Shown: positions 34,546 to 42,963 of the stretch, piece by piece
Layout: every line of letters starts with the position of its first letter
How positions within the stretch are numbered: the first letter of the stretch is position 1
From: Candidatus Parcubacteria bacterium
Lineage (GTDB): Bacteria > Patescibacteriota > Saccharimonadia > Saccharimonadales > UBA4665
Direction: 5' to 3'
DNA length: 64,000 bases
Assembly (NCBI GenBank): GCA_023434325.1
Contig: JAEYSX010000002.1
Span: 62,001 to 126,000, forward strand
Position numbers and translations under genes: made by a program
The notes under the pieces: generated by a model
What the model was told of the DNA's origin: nothing
Seen by the model: the letters and a program-made list of their open reading frames with translations, nothing else
Databases searched by the model: none

Positions 34546-36183
34546 ATGACGTTAGAGGTAAAAAGGATTACCGCTGCACTGTATGCCGCGGTTTTTACAT
34601 TGAGCTTGGCAACAAGCGCGGCGCTTACTTTAATAACAAATAAAGCGTATGCAGCCGGACCGTTTGCGGTTATCGACACGCTTCAGACTTACGACGCGGG
34701 TCATACATACGCAGACAACATAGGTTACATGAGCACAAGCCGTAGAATCGCTCAGGCGTTCGAAACCGGGAACAAAGCTGGTACCGTCCAAGAATTTGTA
34801 ATGCAAGACTACTACACCAACAGCACACATGACGGCTTTGTTATCAAAATATACGGCTCCACCGGCGAAGGCACGATCGACGAAGACAGCACCATTGCGA
34901 CCTTCGAGAGTGAGTCAACCTCCATCACCGACCCCACATACAGCACCAGCCCTGAATCATTCCGGGTGTTCGCCCCTACATCAGACGATTATGAGCTGGC
35001 CGCAAACACGCGCTACTGGATTGTAGCAACCATATCAGACGGCGAAGCAGAGGCAGTATGGCGCCAATCGAACGCCACTAACAACACTGGCGACGGCTCA
35101 ATTCCAGACGCAACACCATCGCGTGCTATCTGGATTTCCGGCCAAAACGACGGCGACTATCTATACAACAGTGCCGGCGCAAGCTATCACGCAACCTACG
35201 CCAGCCCAAGTTATCACTTTAACTTCCGCCTGACCGCTGTCGAGTCCGAAGCTCCCAACTACGTACCGACAGTAACTACCAACAACGCCACATCGGTCAC
35301 ACAAACCTCGGCAACGCTCAATGGAAGCATCACCACCCACTGGACCAACGATGGCGCGCTACTTATCGAGCGCGGCTTTGAGTACGGCCTGACCAACGAA
35401 TACGGCACAGACGTCAGTGAAACACACAACGGCGGCGGCTACCCCGACGGCAGCTACAGCCGCGCGGTCACAAACCTACAATGCGGTACCACCTATCACT
35501 TCCGAGCATTTGCTATCACTGCCGAATACGATAGCGACAACGAATTTACCGGGCATGGCAGTGATAACACATTCACCACTCAGGCTTGCACAGAGGAAGA
35601 GGATGACGAAGACGAGAACGAAGAGCCCGCGCCAGACGCCGACAACGATGGCGTCCTAGACAGCACAGAGGACAACGCACCCAACAACGGCGACGGCAAC
35701 GGTGACGGTATCGCCGACAGCGAGCAACCAAATGTAACGAGCTTTGTTAACAGCATAACCGGCAAATACAGCACCCTCGCAGTTGACGACGATTGTACGG
35801 TAGACGCTGCTTCTGGCATTGCAGGTTCGACCTCCAACGCCGATGGCAACTTCCAGTATCCGCTCGGCTTGCTCAACTTTACACTGGAATGCGGCACACC
35901 TGGTGCTACCATCACCGTCGAGGCCTACCACTTTGACACCAACGAAAGCAACCTCGTACTACGCAAATACAACAGCGTAAGCAAAAAATACTGGACAATC
36001 CAAGATGCGGTCATCGAAAAACTCAACATCGGCGGCGTACCTACAATCAAAGCCGTTTACAAAATTACCGACGGCGGTGACCTCGACCTCGACGGCGAGG
36101 CCAACGGCACCATAGTCGACCCAGTCGGCCTAGCACGAAGCAGCGTTGGCGCTCCCAATACCGGCCTAAGCAAAAAAGACTAA
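34546..36183 (+). CDS. Secreted multidomain surface protein with choice-of-anchor R and U domains and PNTG tail
   Basis: 545 residues. A signal peptide (AALYAAVFTLSLATSAALT, then AYA) is followed by a choice-of-anchor R-type lectin-like beta domain (about 35-230), a fibronectin-III-like unit (about 235-345, TSATLNGSITTHW), an acidic stretch, and two calcium-binding thrombospondin-3-type loops (DADNDGVLDSTEDN, NGDGNGDGIADSEQ). The C-terminal choice-of-anchor U domain ends VGAPNTGLSKKD at the very C-terminus. Canonical sortase signals have a membrane helix after the motif; none exists here. The sortase gene lies 125 bases downstream, behind a terminator. It is probably cell-surface or secreted, mediating adhesion. 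Confidence 0.82.
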   Translation: MTLEVKRITAALYAAVFTLSLATSAALTLITNKAYAAGPFAVIDTLQTYDAGHTYADNIGYMSTSRRIAQAFETGNKAGTVQEFVMQDYYTNSTHDGFVIKIYGSTGEGTIDEDSTIATFESESTSITDPTYSTSPESFRVFAPTSDDYELAANTRYWIVATISDGEAEAVWRQSNATNNTGDGSIPDATPSRAIWISGQNDGDYLYNSAGASYHATYASPSYHFNFRLTAVESEAPNYVPTVTTNNATSVTQTSATLNGSITTHWTNDGALLIERGFEYGLTNEYGTDVSETHNGGGYPDGSYSRAVTNLQCGTTYHFRAFAITAEYDSDNEFTGHGSDNTFTTQACTEEEDDEDENEEPAPDADNDGVLDSTEDNAPNNGDGNGDGIADSEQPNVTSFVNSITGKYSTLAVDDDCTVDAASGIAGSTSNADGNFQYPLGLLNFTLECGTPGATITVEAYHFDTNESNLVLRKYNSVSKKYWTIQDAVIEKLNIGGVPTIKAVYKITDGGDLDLDGEANGTIVDPVGLARSSVGAPNTGLSKKD

Positions 36184-36203
36184 CTACCACATAAAAATAG
36201 AAC

Positions 36204-36227
36204 GAGAGGCCTCGCTAGAGGCCTCTC
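36204..36227. terminator. Rho-independent-type hairpin
   Basis: GAGAGGCCTC (36204-36213) pairs with GAGGCCTCTC (36218-36227) around GCTA; TTCGTT follows. It separates the surface-protein gene from the sortase gene. Confidence 0.7.
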
Positions 36228-36308
36228 TTCGTTGTATACGCAATTAAACTCCTTGCAACATCACAAGACTATGCCACTCAAGATCCCAGTAGCGTACAAT
36301 ATATATAC

Positions 36309-36977
36309 ATGAGAACTCTACTTACAACTCTAGTAAAAATCAGAGCAGATATCCGCCGCCCCAAAGTAATTGTCGGTATTGTGGTCGTAACCCTACTGAT
36401 TACCGGAGGTCTCCTTTTTGCTTTCGCTAAAGAAACAACGGCGCCCACTCGCGTAGAAACCCTCACATACTCCACGGACACCCCTGACGAGTCAAAAGAA
36501 AACGCCGCCACCCACGACTGGCGCGGCAATCCTGGCGACCCCAAAAAAATACGCATTCCCGACATCAATGTCGACACCTTTGTCCAGCGCGCTGGCGTCG
36601 ACCAGCACAACAGGGTAGCGGTGCCCGACAACGTACACCTGGCAAGTTGGTTTACCGACAGCCAGCAACCTGGACAAAAAGGCCTGTCGATTATCTCTGC
36701 ACATGTAACCGGCCGCACAACCGACGGCGTATTTAAGCAGCTGGGCAAGTTGCAAGAAGGCAACACGTTCGAGGTCGAGTTAGGAAACGGCGAAATCAAA
36801 CGTTACAAGGTTATTGGCAAAGTGCAGGTCAAAGAGTCCGAAGCCGCCAACCACCTGTTTTCGCAAAACCCCAAGGTTAATAGCCAGATTAATCTGATCA
36901 CCTGCGGCGGCAACTTTGACAAGGCATCGAACCAGTACGAGGAGCGCGTCATCGTCTCTGGCGCGCTCATCAATTAG
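36309..36977 (+). CDS. Sortase (class E/F-like)
   Basis: 222 residues. An N-terminal membrane anchor (about 20-40) is followed by a polar linker and the sortase barrel. The catalytic triad is visible: H132 in ISAHVTGRTTDG, C199 in LITCGG, and R213 in EERVIVSG. The compact TCGGxFD pattern resembles class F sortases of actinobacteria. It would cleave a sorting signal, between Thr and Gly, and link the protein to peptidoglycan or another nucleophile. The gene just upstream encodes a protein ending in PNTG, as does 26037-27764; both are candidate substrates, but they lack the usual membrane anchor. Confidence 0.88.
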   Translation: MRTLLTTLVKIRADIRRPKVIVGIVVVTLLITGGLLFAFAKETTAPTRVETLTYSTDTPDESKENAATHDWRGNPGDPKKIRIPDINVDTFVQRAGVDQHNRVAVPDNVHLASWFTDSQQPGQKGLSIISAHVTGRTTDGVFKQLGKLQEGNTFEVELGNGEIKRYKVIGKVQVKESEAANHLFSQNPKVNSQINLITCGGNFDKASNQYEERVIVSGALIN

Positions 36978-36997
36978 CTAACCGAGCTGGCCACGTC

Positions 36998-37219
36998 TTA
37001 GCCAATCCGTGGAAACGCTTTGATGGAGAAGACTTGCTCTACCGGCACATCAAAGTATTCTGCGATCCTCAGCGCCAAGTGCAAACTGGCGTTGTACTCG
37101 CCGCGCTCGAGATATCCCACCGTTTGATAGTGAATCCCGAGCGCATCAGCAAGCTGACGCCGCGAGATCTGGCGCTCTACACGTAGCAACTTGATACGAT
37201 TGTGTACAACTTCTTCCAT
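36998..37219 (-). CDS. XRE-family transcriptional regulator
   Basis: 73 residues, a single lambda-Cro/C1-type helix-turn-helix: NRIKLLRVERQISRRQLADA followed by LGIHYQTVGYLERGEYN. This size and sequence resemble the small regulators often located beside ABC transporters. It is the last gene of the ABC operon, 6 bases after the permease stop, so it could feed back on the operon. The palindrome at 39067-39086 upstream of the operon is the obvious candidate site. The signal it senses is unknown. Confidence 0.85.
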   Translation of the reverse strand: MEEVVHNRIKLLRVERQISRRQLADALGIHYQTVGYLERGEYNASLHLALRIAEYFDVPVEQVFSIKAFPRIG

Positions 37220-37225
37220 TAAGTG

Positions 37226-38074
37226 CTAGTATCCTCGTTTCATAAACCGCTCGCGGCCGGCCTGCATCTCGGACCCAGAAACCTTGCGCGCCATCTTGCG
37301 GAGCAGGGGAGGTCCAACTACTAGTCCAATAACCGACCATACGATCAGTATAGCGACCGCCACGCCCGGCCGCCACGTACCGCCTATCTCGGCAACCGCA
37401 GCACCCTCAGGTAAAAATACCGATCGCATGCCGTGTCCCAACCAGTATAAAGGAAAGACTTGCGCCACTGCTTGCAGCCAACCGGCCAGCGCCGTAATAG
37501 GGTAGAAAATGCCGGATATCGCAGCCAGAACCATCATCGGCAACGCCGCAAGCCCAAAACCCGATCCAGACGACTTAACCATCGAGCCAACCGCTGCGCC
37601 AATGGGAACGGTAGCCAATAGTCCAAGTACAAACAGTGCGATAAACAACGCGACTCCATCCACACCAATGTCCGCTACTCCGTTTACGATCAGTAAGCCG
37701 GTAACCATAATCGTCGTCAAGCTGACGAGCGTAGTAAGTGTAAGGTACATAACGCGCGAGATTAGGTACGCAAACATTCCCTGAGGCGTCGCCTTCGCGC
37801 GCAGCAGCGTGCCGTCCTCGCGCTCGGCCGACAATGCGCCAGCCGCCCCCGTTAAGCCGCCAAAAGCGACCATAAACGCCGAGACACCCGGCAAAGATAT
37901 CAGCGCCAGCTGGACACCATCGACGTAGTTGTTGCGCTGGAGCCACATAACCAGCACGAATATACTCGTCATAAACAGACTCCAAAACATGTCTTGCGGA
38001 CTGGTCACCGAATGCTTTGTCTCGATCCATCCGCGGCGAAGACCTAGCTTAAGGGATTGGATTTTAGGATTCAT
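37226..38074 (-). CDS. ABC-2 type exporter permease
   Basis: 282 residues with six membrane helices. The N-terminal region is LGLRRGWIETKHSVTSPQDMF, followed by helices; the central AEREDGTLLRAKATPQGM is the conserved ExxxGTL-type segment of ABC-2 permeases, which packs against the ATPase. The helix PITALAGWLQAVAQVFPLYW is also typical. Its start ATG overlaps the last 11 bases of the ATPase gene. It forms the membrane part of an exporter of drugs, lipids or peptides; the substrate is unknown. Confidence 0.85.
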   Translation of the reverse strand: MNPKIQSLKLGLRRGWIETKHSVTSPQDMFWSLFMTSIFVLVMWLQRNNYVDGVQLALISLPGVSAFMVAFGGLTGAAGALSAEREDGTLLRAKATPQGMFAYLISRVMYLTLTTLVSLTTIMVTGLLIVNGVADIGVDGVALFIALFVLGLLATVPIGAAVGSMVKSSGSGFGLAALPMMVLAAISGIFYPITALAGWLQAVAQVFPLYWLGHGMRSVFLPEGAAVAEIGGTWRPGVAVAILIVWSVIGLVVGPPLLRKMARKVSGSEMQAGRERFMKRGY

Positions 38075-39026
38075 GGTTGGTCTCCTTGTTTTCGTGCTTT
38101 TGAACTATTGCCATGTAGGTGTCCTCTAGACTGGCGCGCCGAACCTCTAGGTCGCTAATGCCGATCGCGTGCTGACCGAGCAAGGTGCGAACAAAAGCGG
38201 TCGCATCCGTAGCGGCATGTACGTGTTTTACGCCATCCTGCTTCCAGGTTACTTCGGCTCGCGTTGATACTTCCTCGGCTAATTGGTCGGCACTACCGTT
38301 GGCCACAATGTGGCCGTCCGCTAAAACGATAATCCGATCACTCAGCTTCTCGGCCTCGGCCAAGTCGTGCGTCGTCAGCAGCACCGTCGTGTCCTCAAGA
38401 TCAGACAGACGATGAATCAGATTATGGAAGTCGTGCCGCGCCTTAGGGTCAAAACCCGCTGTCGGCTCGTCCAAAAAGAGTAATTCGGGGTTACCCACCA
38501 AACCAATCGCAACGTCCAGACGACGACGCTGGCCGCCCGACAGGGCAGAGATCTTGAGCCCGGCCTTGTCCTCTAATCCCACCAGAGCCAATAGCTCATC
38601 GCAGTCCAGTGGTCGCTTGCGCTCGCTGGTTGCGTACGGAGCGTAGTATTTACCGAGGTGATCAAGGAGTTCGCGCACACCCCAGCGCGAGTGGTCGCGC
38701 CACGACTGCATCACCATGCCGATCCGCGCGCGCCATGCCTCGTCGGCAGCAACAGGATCAACACCCAACACGCGCACATCGCCACCAGAGCGCACCCGAA
38801 ATCCCTCTAGGATTTCGATAATAGTCGTTTTGCCGGCACCATTTGGACCAAGCAATACCAGTACTTCGCCACGAGCCGCCTCAAAACTAACGTCGCTAAG
38901 CACGACATTATTACCGTAACTCATCTGCAAGTGCTTAACTTGCAGTACGGCATCGCCCGTGCGCTGTGGCCGAGACGTTCGGCCTTTTGCTTGGGCTTTT
39001 TTTGGTTCTTCTTTGACCGCACTCAT
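38064..39026 (-). CDS. ABC exporter ATPase
   Basis: 320 residues with one ABC domain. Walker A is LLGPNGAGKTTIIE (about 68-81), the Q-loop is GMVMQSW, the signature is ALSGGQRRRLDVA, and Walker B is LLFLDEPTAGFDP, followed by LLTTHDLAEAEKL. A C-terminal DUF4162-like tail (residues about 255-320) is present. It pairs with the permease to export an unknown substrate. The GGGGG before the ATG at 39026 supports this start over the TTG at 39041. It heads the operon, whose promoter contains the palindrome at 39067-39086. Confidence 0.9.
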   Translation of the reverse strand: MSAVKEEPKKAQAKGRTSRPQRTGDAVLQVKHLQMSYGNNVVLSDVSFEAARGEVLVLLGPNGAGKTTIIEILEGFRVRSGGDVRVLGVDPVAADEAWRARIGMVMQSWRDHSRWGVRELLDHLGKYYAPYATSERKRPLDCDELLALVGLEDKAGLKISALSGGQRRRLDVAIGLVGNPELLFLDEPTAGFDPKARHDFHNLIHRLSDLEDTTVLLTTHDLAEAEKLSDRIIVLADGHIVANGSADQLAEEVSTRAEVTWKQDGVKHVHAATDATAFVRTLLGQHAIGISDLEVRRASLEDTYMAIVQKHENKETNHES

Positions 39027-39066
39027 CTGTACCCCCGCCAAAAATTAGTAGTATTCATATTACAGA

Positions 39067-39092
39067 ATGTAGTATAAGTACTACATTGTCAA
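39067..39092 (-). promoter_or_regulatory. Operator palindrome abutting a TTGACA -35 box, ABC exporter operon
   Basis: ATGTAGTA (39067-39074) and TACTACAT (39079-39086) are perfect 8-base inverted arms around TAAG. On the minus strand the -35 box TTGACA (39092-39087) touches the palindrome, which fills the -35/-10 spacer. Any protein bound there would block RNA polymerase, or act as MerR-type activators do. The XRE protein at the end of the operon is a candidate partner. Confidence 0.7.
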
Positions 39093-39120
39093 GCTCGTAA
39101 TCTTTTATGCTAGGTAACAA

Positions 39121-40074
39121 CTAACGATAATGGTTAGCGATCTGACTCAGGATTGTCTGCTTCCACTCTGCAGTAAAGCGACCAATCCCAAATCGCTCGC
39201 GAGCAGTAACGGCTGCTTGCTGTCCCATGCGCGCCGCCTCGACAGGGCTGGCAAGCAACTCTTTCATAACAGCAATCAATGACTCGACATCGGTATCAAC
39301 GTATCCGTTTACGCCGTCTTGGATAACCGTCGGCATTTCGGTGGTAGCCAGTCCGACCACGGGCAGGCCGCGCATCATCGCCTCGCAGACTGCCAGTCCC
39401 AGACTGGTATAACGGATAGGGTTAAACAAAAACCGGTACTGCGCCAAGACGTCCGGTAGTTGTGCGGGTGGTATCTCACCCAGGCCGCCCAGCTCGGCCG
39501 ACCCCATACCCGCCAGATCCAGCGGCACCTCGCGCCGTACCCGCTCAAACACATCCAGCCCCAACCGCCTGCCGCGCGAGGCCATATTGTTAACGACCAC
39601 GATACCGCGCGCCAGCTCGCCGCCGCTTGCGCGCTCTTGCATTACGACGCCGTGTTCTACTACCTTGGTCGGCGTCTGGCCGCTATCCCACATCAGATTA
39701 TTAAAGTAGGTTACGTGCACTAGCAGCACGGCCGGATCATCCACGATATGTTTGGTATCGGTAGGACTTTGACGGGGTGGATCGTGCTCAATGTATATCC
39801 GGGGCAAGCCGAGCTGTTGGTCGTTCAAGATGTAGTACTGATCCTGCAAGTAATTTTGCGGCGACTGAAAGATAACGCAGTCCAGATCGAGTTTTGATAC
39901 CTGCTCGACAGGGACATCATGCACGTTATCGCCCCACGCAAAATTCGGCGTCCGACCGCCGTAACCAGGACCGTCGCCAGTAGGCAAGTAAAAATCACAG
40001 TCCGTCTGCGTCAGGTAATATAAATAATTCCCATGAACATGCCACGTCAGCACCTTGGGGCGGCCATGACTCAT
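39121..40074 (-). CDS. GT4-family glycosyltransferase, last gene of the heptose-glycan operon
   Basis: 317 residues. The N-terminus KVLTWHVHGNYLYYLTQ and the C-terminal GT-B motif region FLFNPIRYTSLGLAVCEAMMRGLPVVGLAT are typical of GT4 enzymes; the ExxxE-type segment is PIRYTSLGLAVCEAMM. It would transfer a sugar from a nucleotide-sugar to a growing glycan in the cytoplasm. The ATG overlaps the stop of the upstream GT9 gene by 4 bases. Related short GT4 proteins occur beside heptosyltransferases in other phyla. The acceptor is unknown. Confidence 0.82.
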   Translation of the reverse strand: MSHGRPKVLTWHVHGNYLYYLTQTDCDFYLPTGDGPGYGGRTPNFAWGDNVHDVPVEQVSKLDLDCVIFQSPQNYLQDQYYILNDQQLGLPRIYIEHDPPRQSPTDTKHIVDDPAVLLVHVTYFNNLMWDSGQTPTKVVEHGVVMQERASGGELARGIVVVNNMASRGRRLGLDVFERVRREVPLDLAGMGSAELGGLGEIPPAQLPDVLAQYRFLFNPIRYTSLGLAVCEAMMRGLPVVGLATTEMPTVIQDGVNGYVDTDVESLIAVMKELLASPVEAARMGQQAAVTARERFGIGRFTAEWKQTILSQIANHYR

Positions 40075-41069
40075 GGCGAGACTCCTTGTAGTTGCTCGCG
40101 AACTAGGCGTATAACCTCGGGGACGCGCGCTTGCCCGGGCAACACAATGCGGTGCATCTGCTTGTCAGAAACAGCCCAGCGCCCGGGGTCACTGGTAGAG
40201 AAAACAACTACACTTGGCGCGCCTACAGCGGCTGCCAGATGGGCCGCCCCGGTGTCGTTCCCAACATACAGAGCTGCGCGCTGCAGCAGCACTGCCAAAG
40301 CGCCGAGCGACGTGCGCCCCGAAAGCACCACCGCACGATTCTTCATGCGCTTGGTCACTGCATGGGCAATTCCGACTTCGGCCTGGGTACCGGTGATTGC
40401 TATGTCATATCCGGCTTGTGCGCAATCATCGGCCACTGCCGCAAATGCCTCGGCCGGCCACGCTCTGGACGATGCCGCACCTGGGTGTATGCATACGTAC
40501 GGTAATCTCAATTCAGAAAAAACAGGTACGCGCGCAAGCTCCTGTTCATCCTGCTTATTTACAGGGAAATCCAGCTGCTCGCCCTGCGAAGCGATGCCGC
40601 AAAACTCAAGCAGACGCAGTAATTGATAAACCTCTGACATACCTTCGCGAAACGCCATAAACCCCGGGTCACGCAGCCAAACACTACCAGACGGAGCCAA
40701 TCCGACGGTCATCCGCGCACCCCACAGCGCCACGCAAGCATTACTCGCGTCGCCCCGCCCATGCAACTGCAAAGCCACATCATACTCTTGTTGCTGCATC
40801 CGCTGCAAAAACCTAGTTACCTCGGCCGCCTCCCATGGTCGCTCTACCAAACCGGGGAAACCTGCGAATTCTACAAATCCAGAGAAGTAGCGTTGATACC
40901 GCCCCGTAACCAAATCGCGCGCCCACGGCAAACCTACATAATCGATCCTCGCTTCGGGAAACGCCGCTCGCAGTGCCCGAAAAGCCGGAATTGCCACCAA
41001 AAAGTCGCCAAGCATGAGCGCGCGCAGCACCGCAATCGAGCGGACGTGACCCTGATCTAGCCGTATCAT
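40071..41069 (-). CDS. GT9-family glycosyltransferase (heptosyltransferase-like)
   Basis: 332 residues with the GT9 two-domain fold. The first strand-loop IAVLRALMLGDFLVAIPAFR matches the heptosyltransferase start, and the donor-binding end reads YVGNDTGAAHLAAAVGAPSVVVFSTSDPGRW (key: D-T-G-x-x-H). The catalytic-type Asp near residue 12-14 is present in the ALMLGD segment. ADP-heptose is the usual donor, consistent with hldE in the same operon. ATG at 41069 shares ATGA with the preceding stop; GGGGA precedes it. Acceptor unknown. Confidence 0.85.
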   Translation of the reverse strand: MIRLDQGHVRSIAVLRALMLGDFLVAIPAFRALRAAFPEARIDYVGLPWARDLVTGRYQRYFSGFVEFAGFPGLVERPWEAAEVTRFLQRMQQQEYDVALQLHGRGDASNACVALWGARMTVGLAPSGSVWLRDPGFMAFREGMSEVYQLLRLLEFCGIASQGEQLDFPVNKQDEQELARVPVFSELRLPYVCIHPGAASSRAWPAEAFAAVADDCAQAGYDIAITGTQAEVGIAHAVTKRMKNRAVVLSGRTSLGALAVLLQRAALYVGNDTGAAHLAAAVGAPSVVVFSTSDPGRWAVSDKQMHRIVLPGQARVPEVIRLVREQLQGVSP

Positions 41070-42163
41070 GACCAATCCCCGCGCAAAACACCCTTAGGGA
41101 CACTGTTGGCCGCAAACAGCGCCTCGTTTATAACATCATCGACAGCTATATCTCCGATAAATGACACCTGGTGCATGCAGCCCTCGGCAAACGGCGCGCT
41201 ACTCACGCACGGAGTGCCACACTCGGGGCAGTTAATCGTCCAAGACAAAAGCGAGCGATGACGATGTAGCACAATGGGTCCGGCCGTAATATAGTTGCCA
41301 CACCAATACAAACCGACGGTTGGAGCACCTACCGCGCGGGCGAGGTGCAGTGGTCCGGTGTCGTTCGAGACAACAACACCTGCACCGGCCAGTAACGCCG
41401 TCAATTCACTAAGATCTACTAAGTCTTGCAAACCCAGTGCCCGGCCGCCGCTACTACGCACCACGGCATCGACTATGTCGTACTCGTCGCTTGTGCCGGT
41501 GACAAATACGCGCCAGCCTTGGTCGCAAAAATGACTGGCTACTACCCCAAAATGCTCGGCCGGCCAGCGCCGCCGCGGATCGGATGCGCCCGGATGGATC
41601 ACCGCATAGCGGCGGCCGGCAAATCGGCGGGCAAGCGATACATCTTGCTCGTGCACTACCAAGCGAGGTACATAGTCTGAGGTGGCTGCTCCAACCAACC
41701 CCGCAATCTCGAGACAACGCAGCACCTCGTTCTGATAAAAAGAGAAGGGGATATTTTGATCTAACGGCTCGGCGTCCGGCGCGCGCGAGCCAACGGTCAG
41801 TGCAGCGCCAAGGCGATTGATAAACGCGTTCGAAAACCGCCCGCCGCCGTGCATTTGCAGCGCTATGTCAAAGCACTCACGGCGCATCTCTTCGAAGAAA
41901 TTATCCAGCTGGGCGGTGTCGTTTGCAAAATCTTCGGCTTCGCCAACTCCGGCGCATGGCGGCACCACAACCACGCGGTCGATCGCCGAGATATGCCGGG
42001 GTACAAAACTCTGGTGCCAGGATTTGCCCAGATACACGATTTCGGCCTCGGGGTACGTACGCCGCAGCGCCTCCAGGGCAGGGATGGCAAACAAAAAGTC
42101 GCCCAGTGCACTGGCGCGCAGCACGGCAATCTTATGTACCCCGGGGATAATCCGAGCACTCAT
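41066..42163 (-). CDS. GT9-family glycosyltransferase with Cys-rich C-terminal segment
   Basis: 365 residues. The GT9 opening IAVLRASALGDFLFAIPALE and the donor-binding SNDTGPLHLARAVGAPTVGLYW are clear. Unlike the other two GT9 proteins here it has a C-terminal Cys-rich segment (NCPECGTPCVSS, then GCMH, about 305-330), which resembles a zinc site found in a subset of GT9 proteins. Sits between the GT2 and the next GT9 gene; start and stop overlap both by 4 bases. Donor is inferred to be ADP-heptose. Confidence 0.85.
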   Translation of the reverse strand: MSARIIPGVHKIAVLRASALGDFLFAIPALEALRRTYPEAEIVYLGKSWHQSFVPRHISAIDRVVVVPPCAGVGEAEDFANDTAQLDNFFEEMRRECFDIALQMHGGGRFSNAFINRLGAALTVGSRAPDAEPLDQNIPFSFYQNEVLRCLEIAGLVGAATSDYVPRLVVHEQDVSLARRFAGRRYAVIHPGASDPRRRWPAEHFGVVASHFCDQGWRVFVTGTSDEYDIVDAVVRSSGGRALGLQDLVDLSELTALLAGAGVVVSNDTGPLHLARAVGAPTVGLYWCGNYITAGPIVLHRHRSLLSWTINCPECGTPCVSSAPFAEGCMHQVSFIGDIAVDDVINEALFAANSVPKGVLRGDWS

Positions 42164-42963
42164 AAAGCAAGCCGATCCACGGCATTTACCCGGCGCTTGC
42201 GAATCGTTGTCGGCAGCTCTTGATGATATGCGCCCGAGGGCAGCACGCCGCAGCCGCCAAACCGCCGCATAACGCGCAACTGCACCAATACATCCTCGCC
42301 GCTATGCTCCGGCGGCAAGTCGCGCCAAAATGCAAAGCCGCCCACCGCGCGCAGTTTGGCCGTATCGTACAGCACGCAGCCGCCAACCCAGGCTATTTTG
42401 TGCGTCTGGGGACGACGTTCCGACAGCCCGAGCTGCTGCTGCACATGCAGCACATTGGCGGCATTATGCAAGCGATGTCGTTGCCAGGCAGCGTCTTTCG
42501 GCCCAACCGCCTCTGGTGTGACCGCCCCCTCCCAAAACGTAATTGTCTGTTCCTCTGGCCGCTTATCGTCCACGTACGACAAACCGATAACCGGGCAGCC
42601 CACAAACCCGCACCGCTCGCGCTTGATAATCTGCATCAAATTGCGCAGCATAAAGGGTTCTAGCAGTACATCGTCATCCAAAAACAAGCAGTACGGTGAC
42701 TCTGCCTGCTCCAGCAAAAACTGCCGCTGCTGCGCAATACCGCGGCGCGGCAGATTATCAATAATCTTAACGGATTGACCATGAAGCGCCAAAAGCCGCT
42801 GCACACACACGAGCGAGTCGTTTGTTGCCAGCTGGCGCTTATCCCCCTGATTGGCGACGATCACCGAAAAGTTGCGATAAGTCTGTGCACACAAAGACGT
42901 CAGCGTAGCGAGCAGCGCCGACGGTCGGCCGCAGGTAGGGATAAGCACCGTTAGCTCGCTCAT
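42160..42963 (-). CDS. GT2-family glycosyltransferase
   Basis: 267 residues. The GT-A fold shows TVLIPTCGRPSALLATLTSL at the start and the metal-binding DxD as CLFLDDDVLLEPFML (about 95-109). A later HSGEDVLVQLRVMRRFGG supplies the catalytic base (ED). It transfers a sugar from a UDP- or GDP-sugar by inversion. The frame extends upstream for 53 codons inside the neighbouring GT9 gene, but the ATG at 42963 overlaps that gene's stop (ATGA) and starts the first beta strand, so I use it. Confidence 0.87.
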   Translation of the reverse strand: MSELTVLIPTCGRPSALLATLTSLCAQTYRNFSVIVANQGDKRQLATNDSLVCVQRLLALHGQSVKIIDNLPRRGIAQQRQFLLEQAESPYCLFLDDDVLLEPFMLRNLMQIIKRERCGFVGCPVIGLSYVDDKRPEEQTITFWEGAVTPEAVGPKDAAWQRHRLHNAANVLHVQQQLGLSERRPQTHKIAWVGGCVLYDTAKLRAVGGFAFWRDLPPEHSGEDVLVQLRVMRRFGGCGVLPSGAYHQELPTTIRKRRVNAVDRLAL

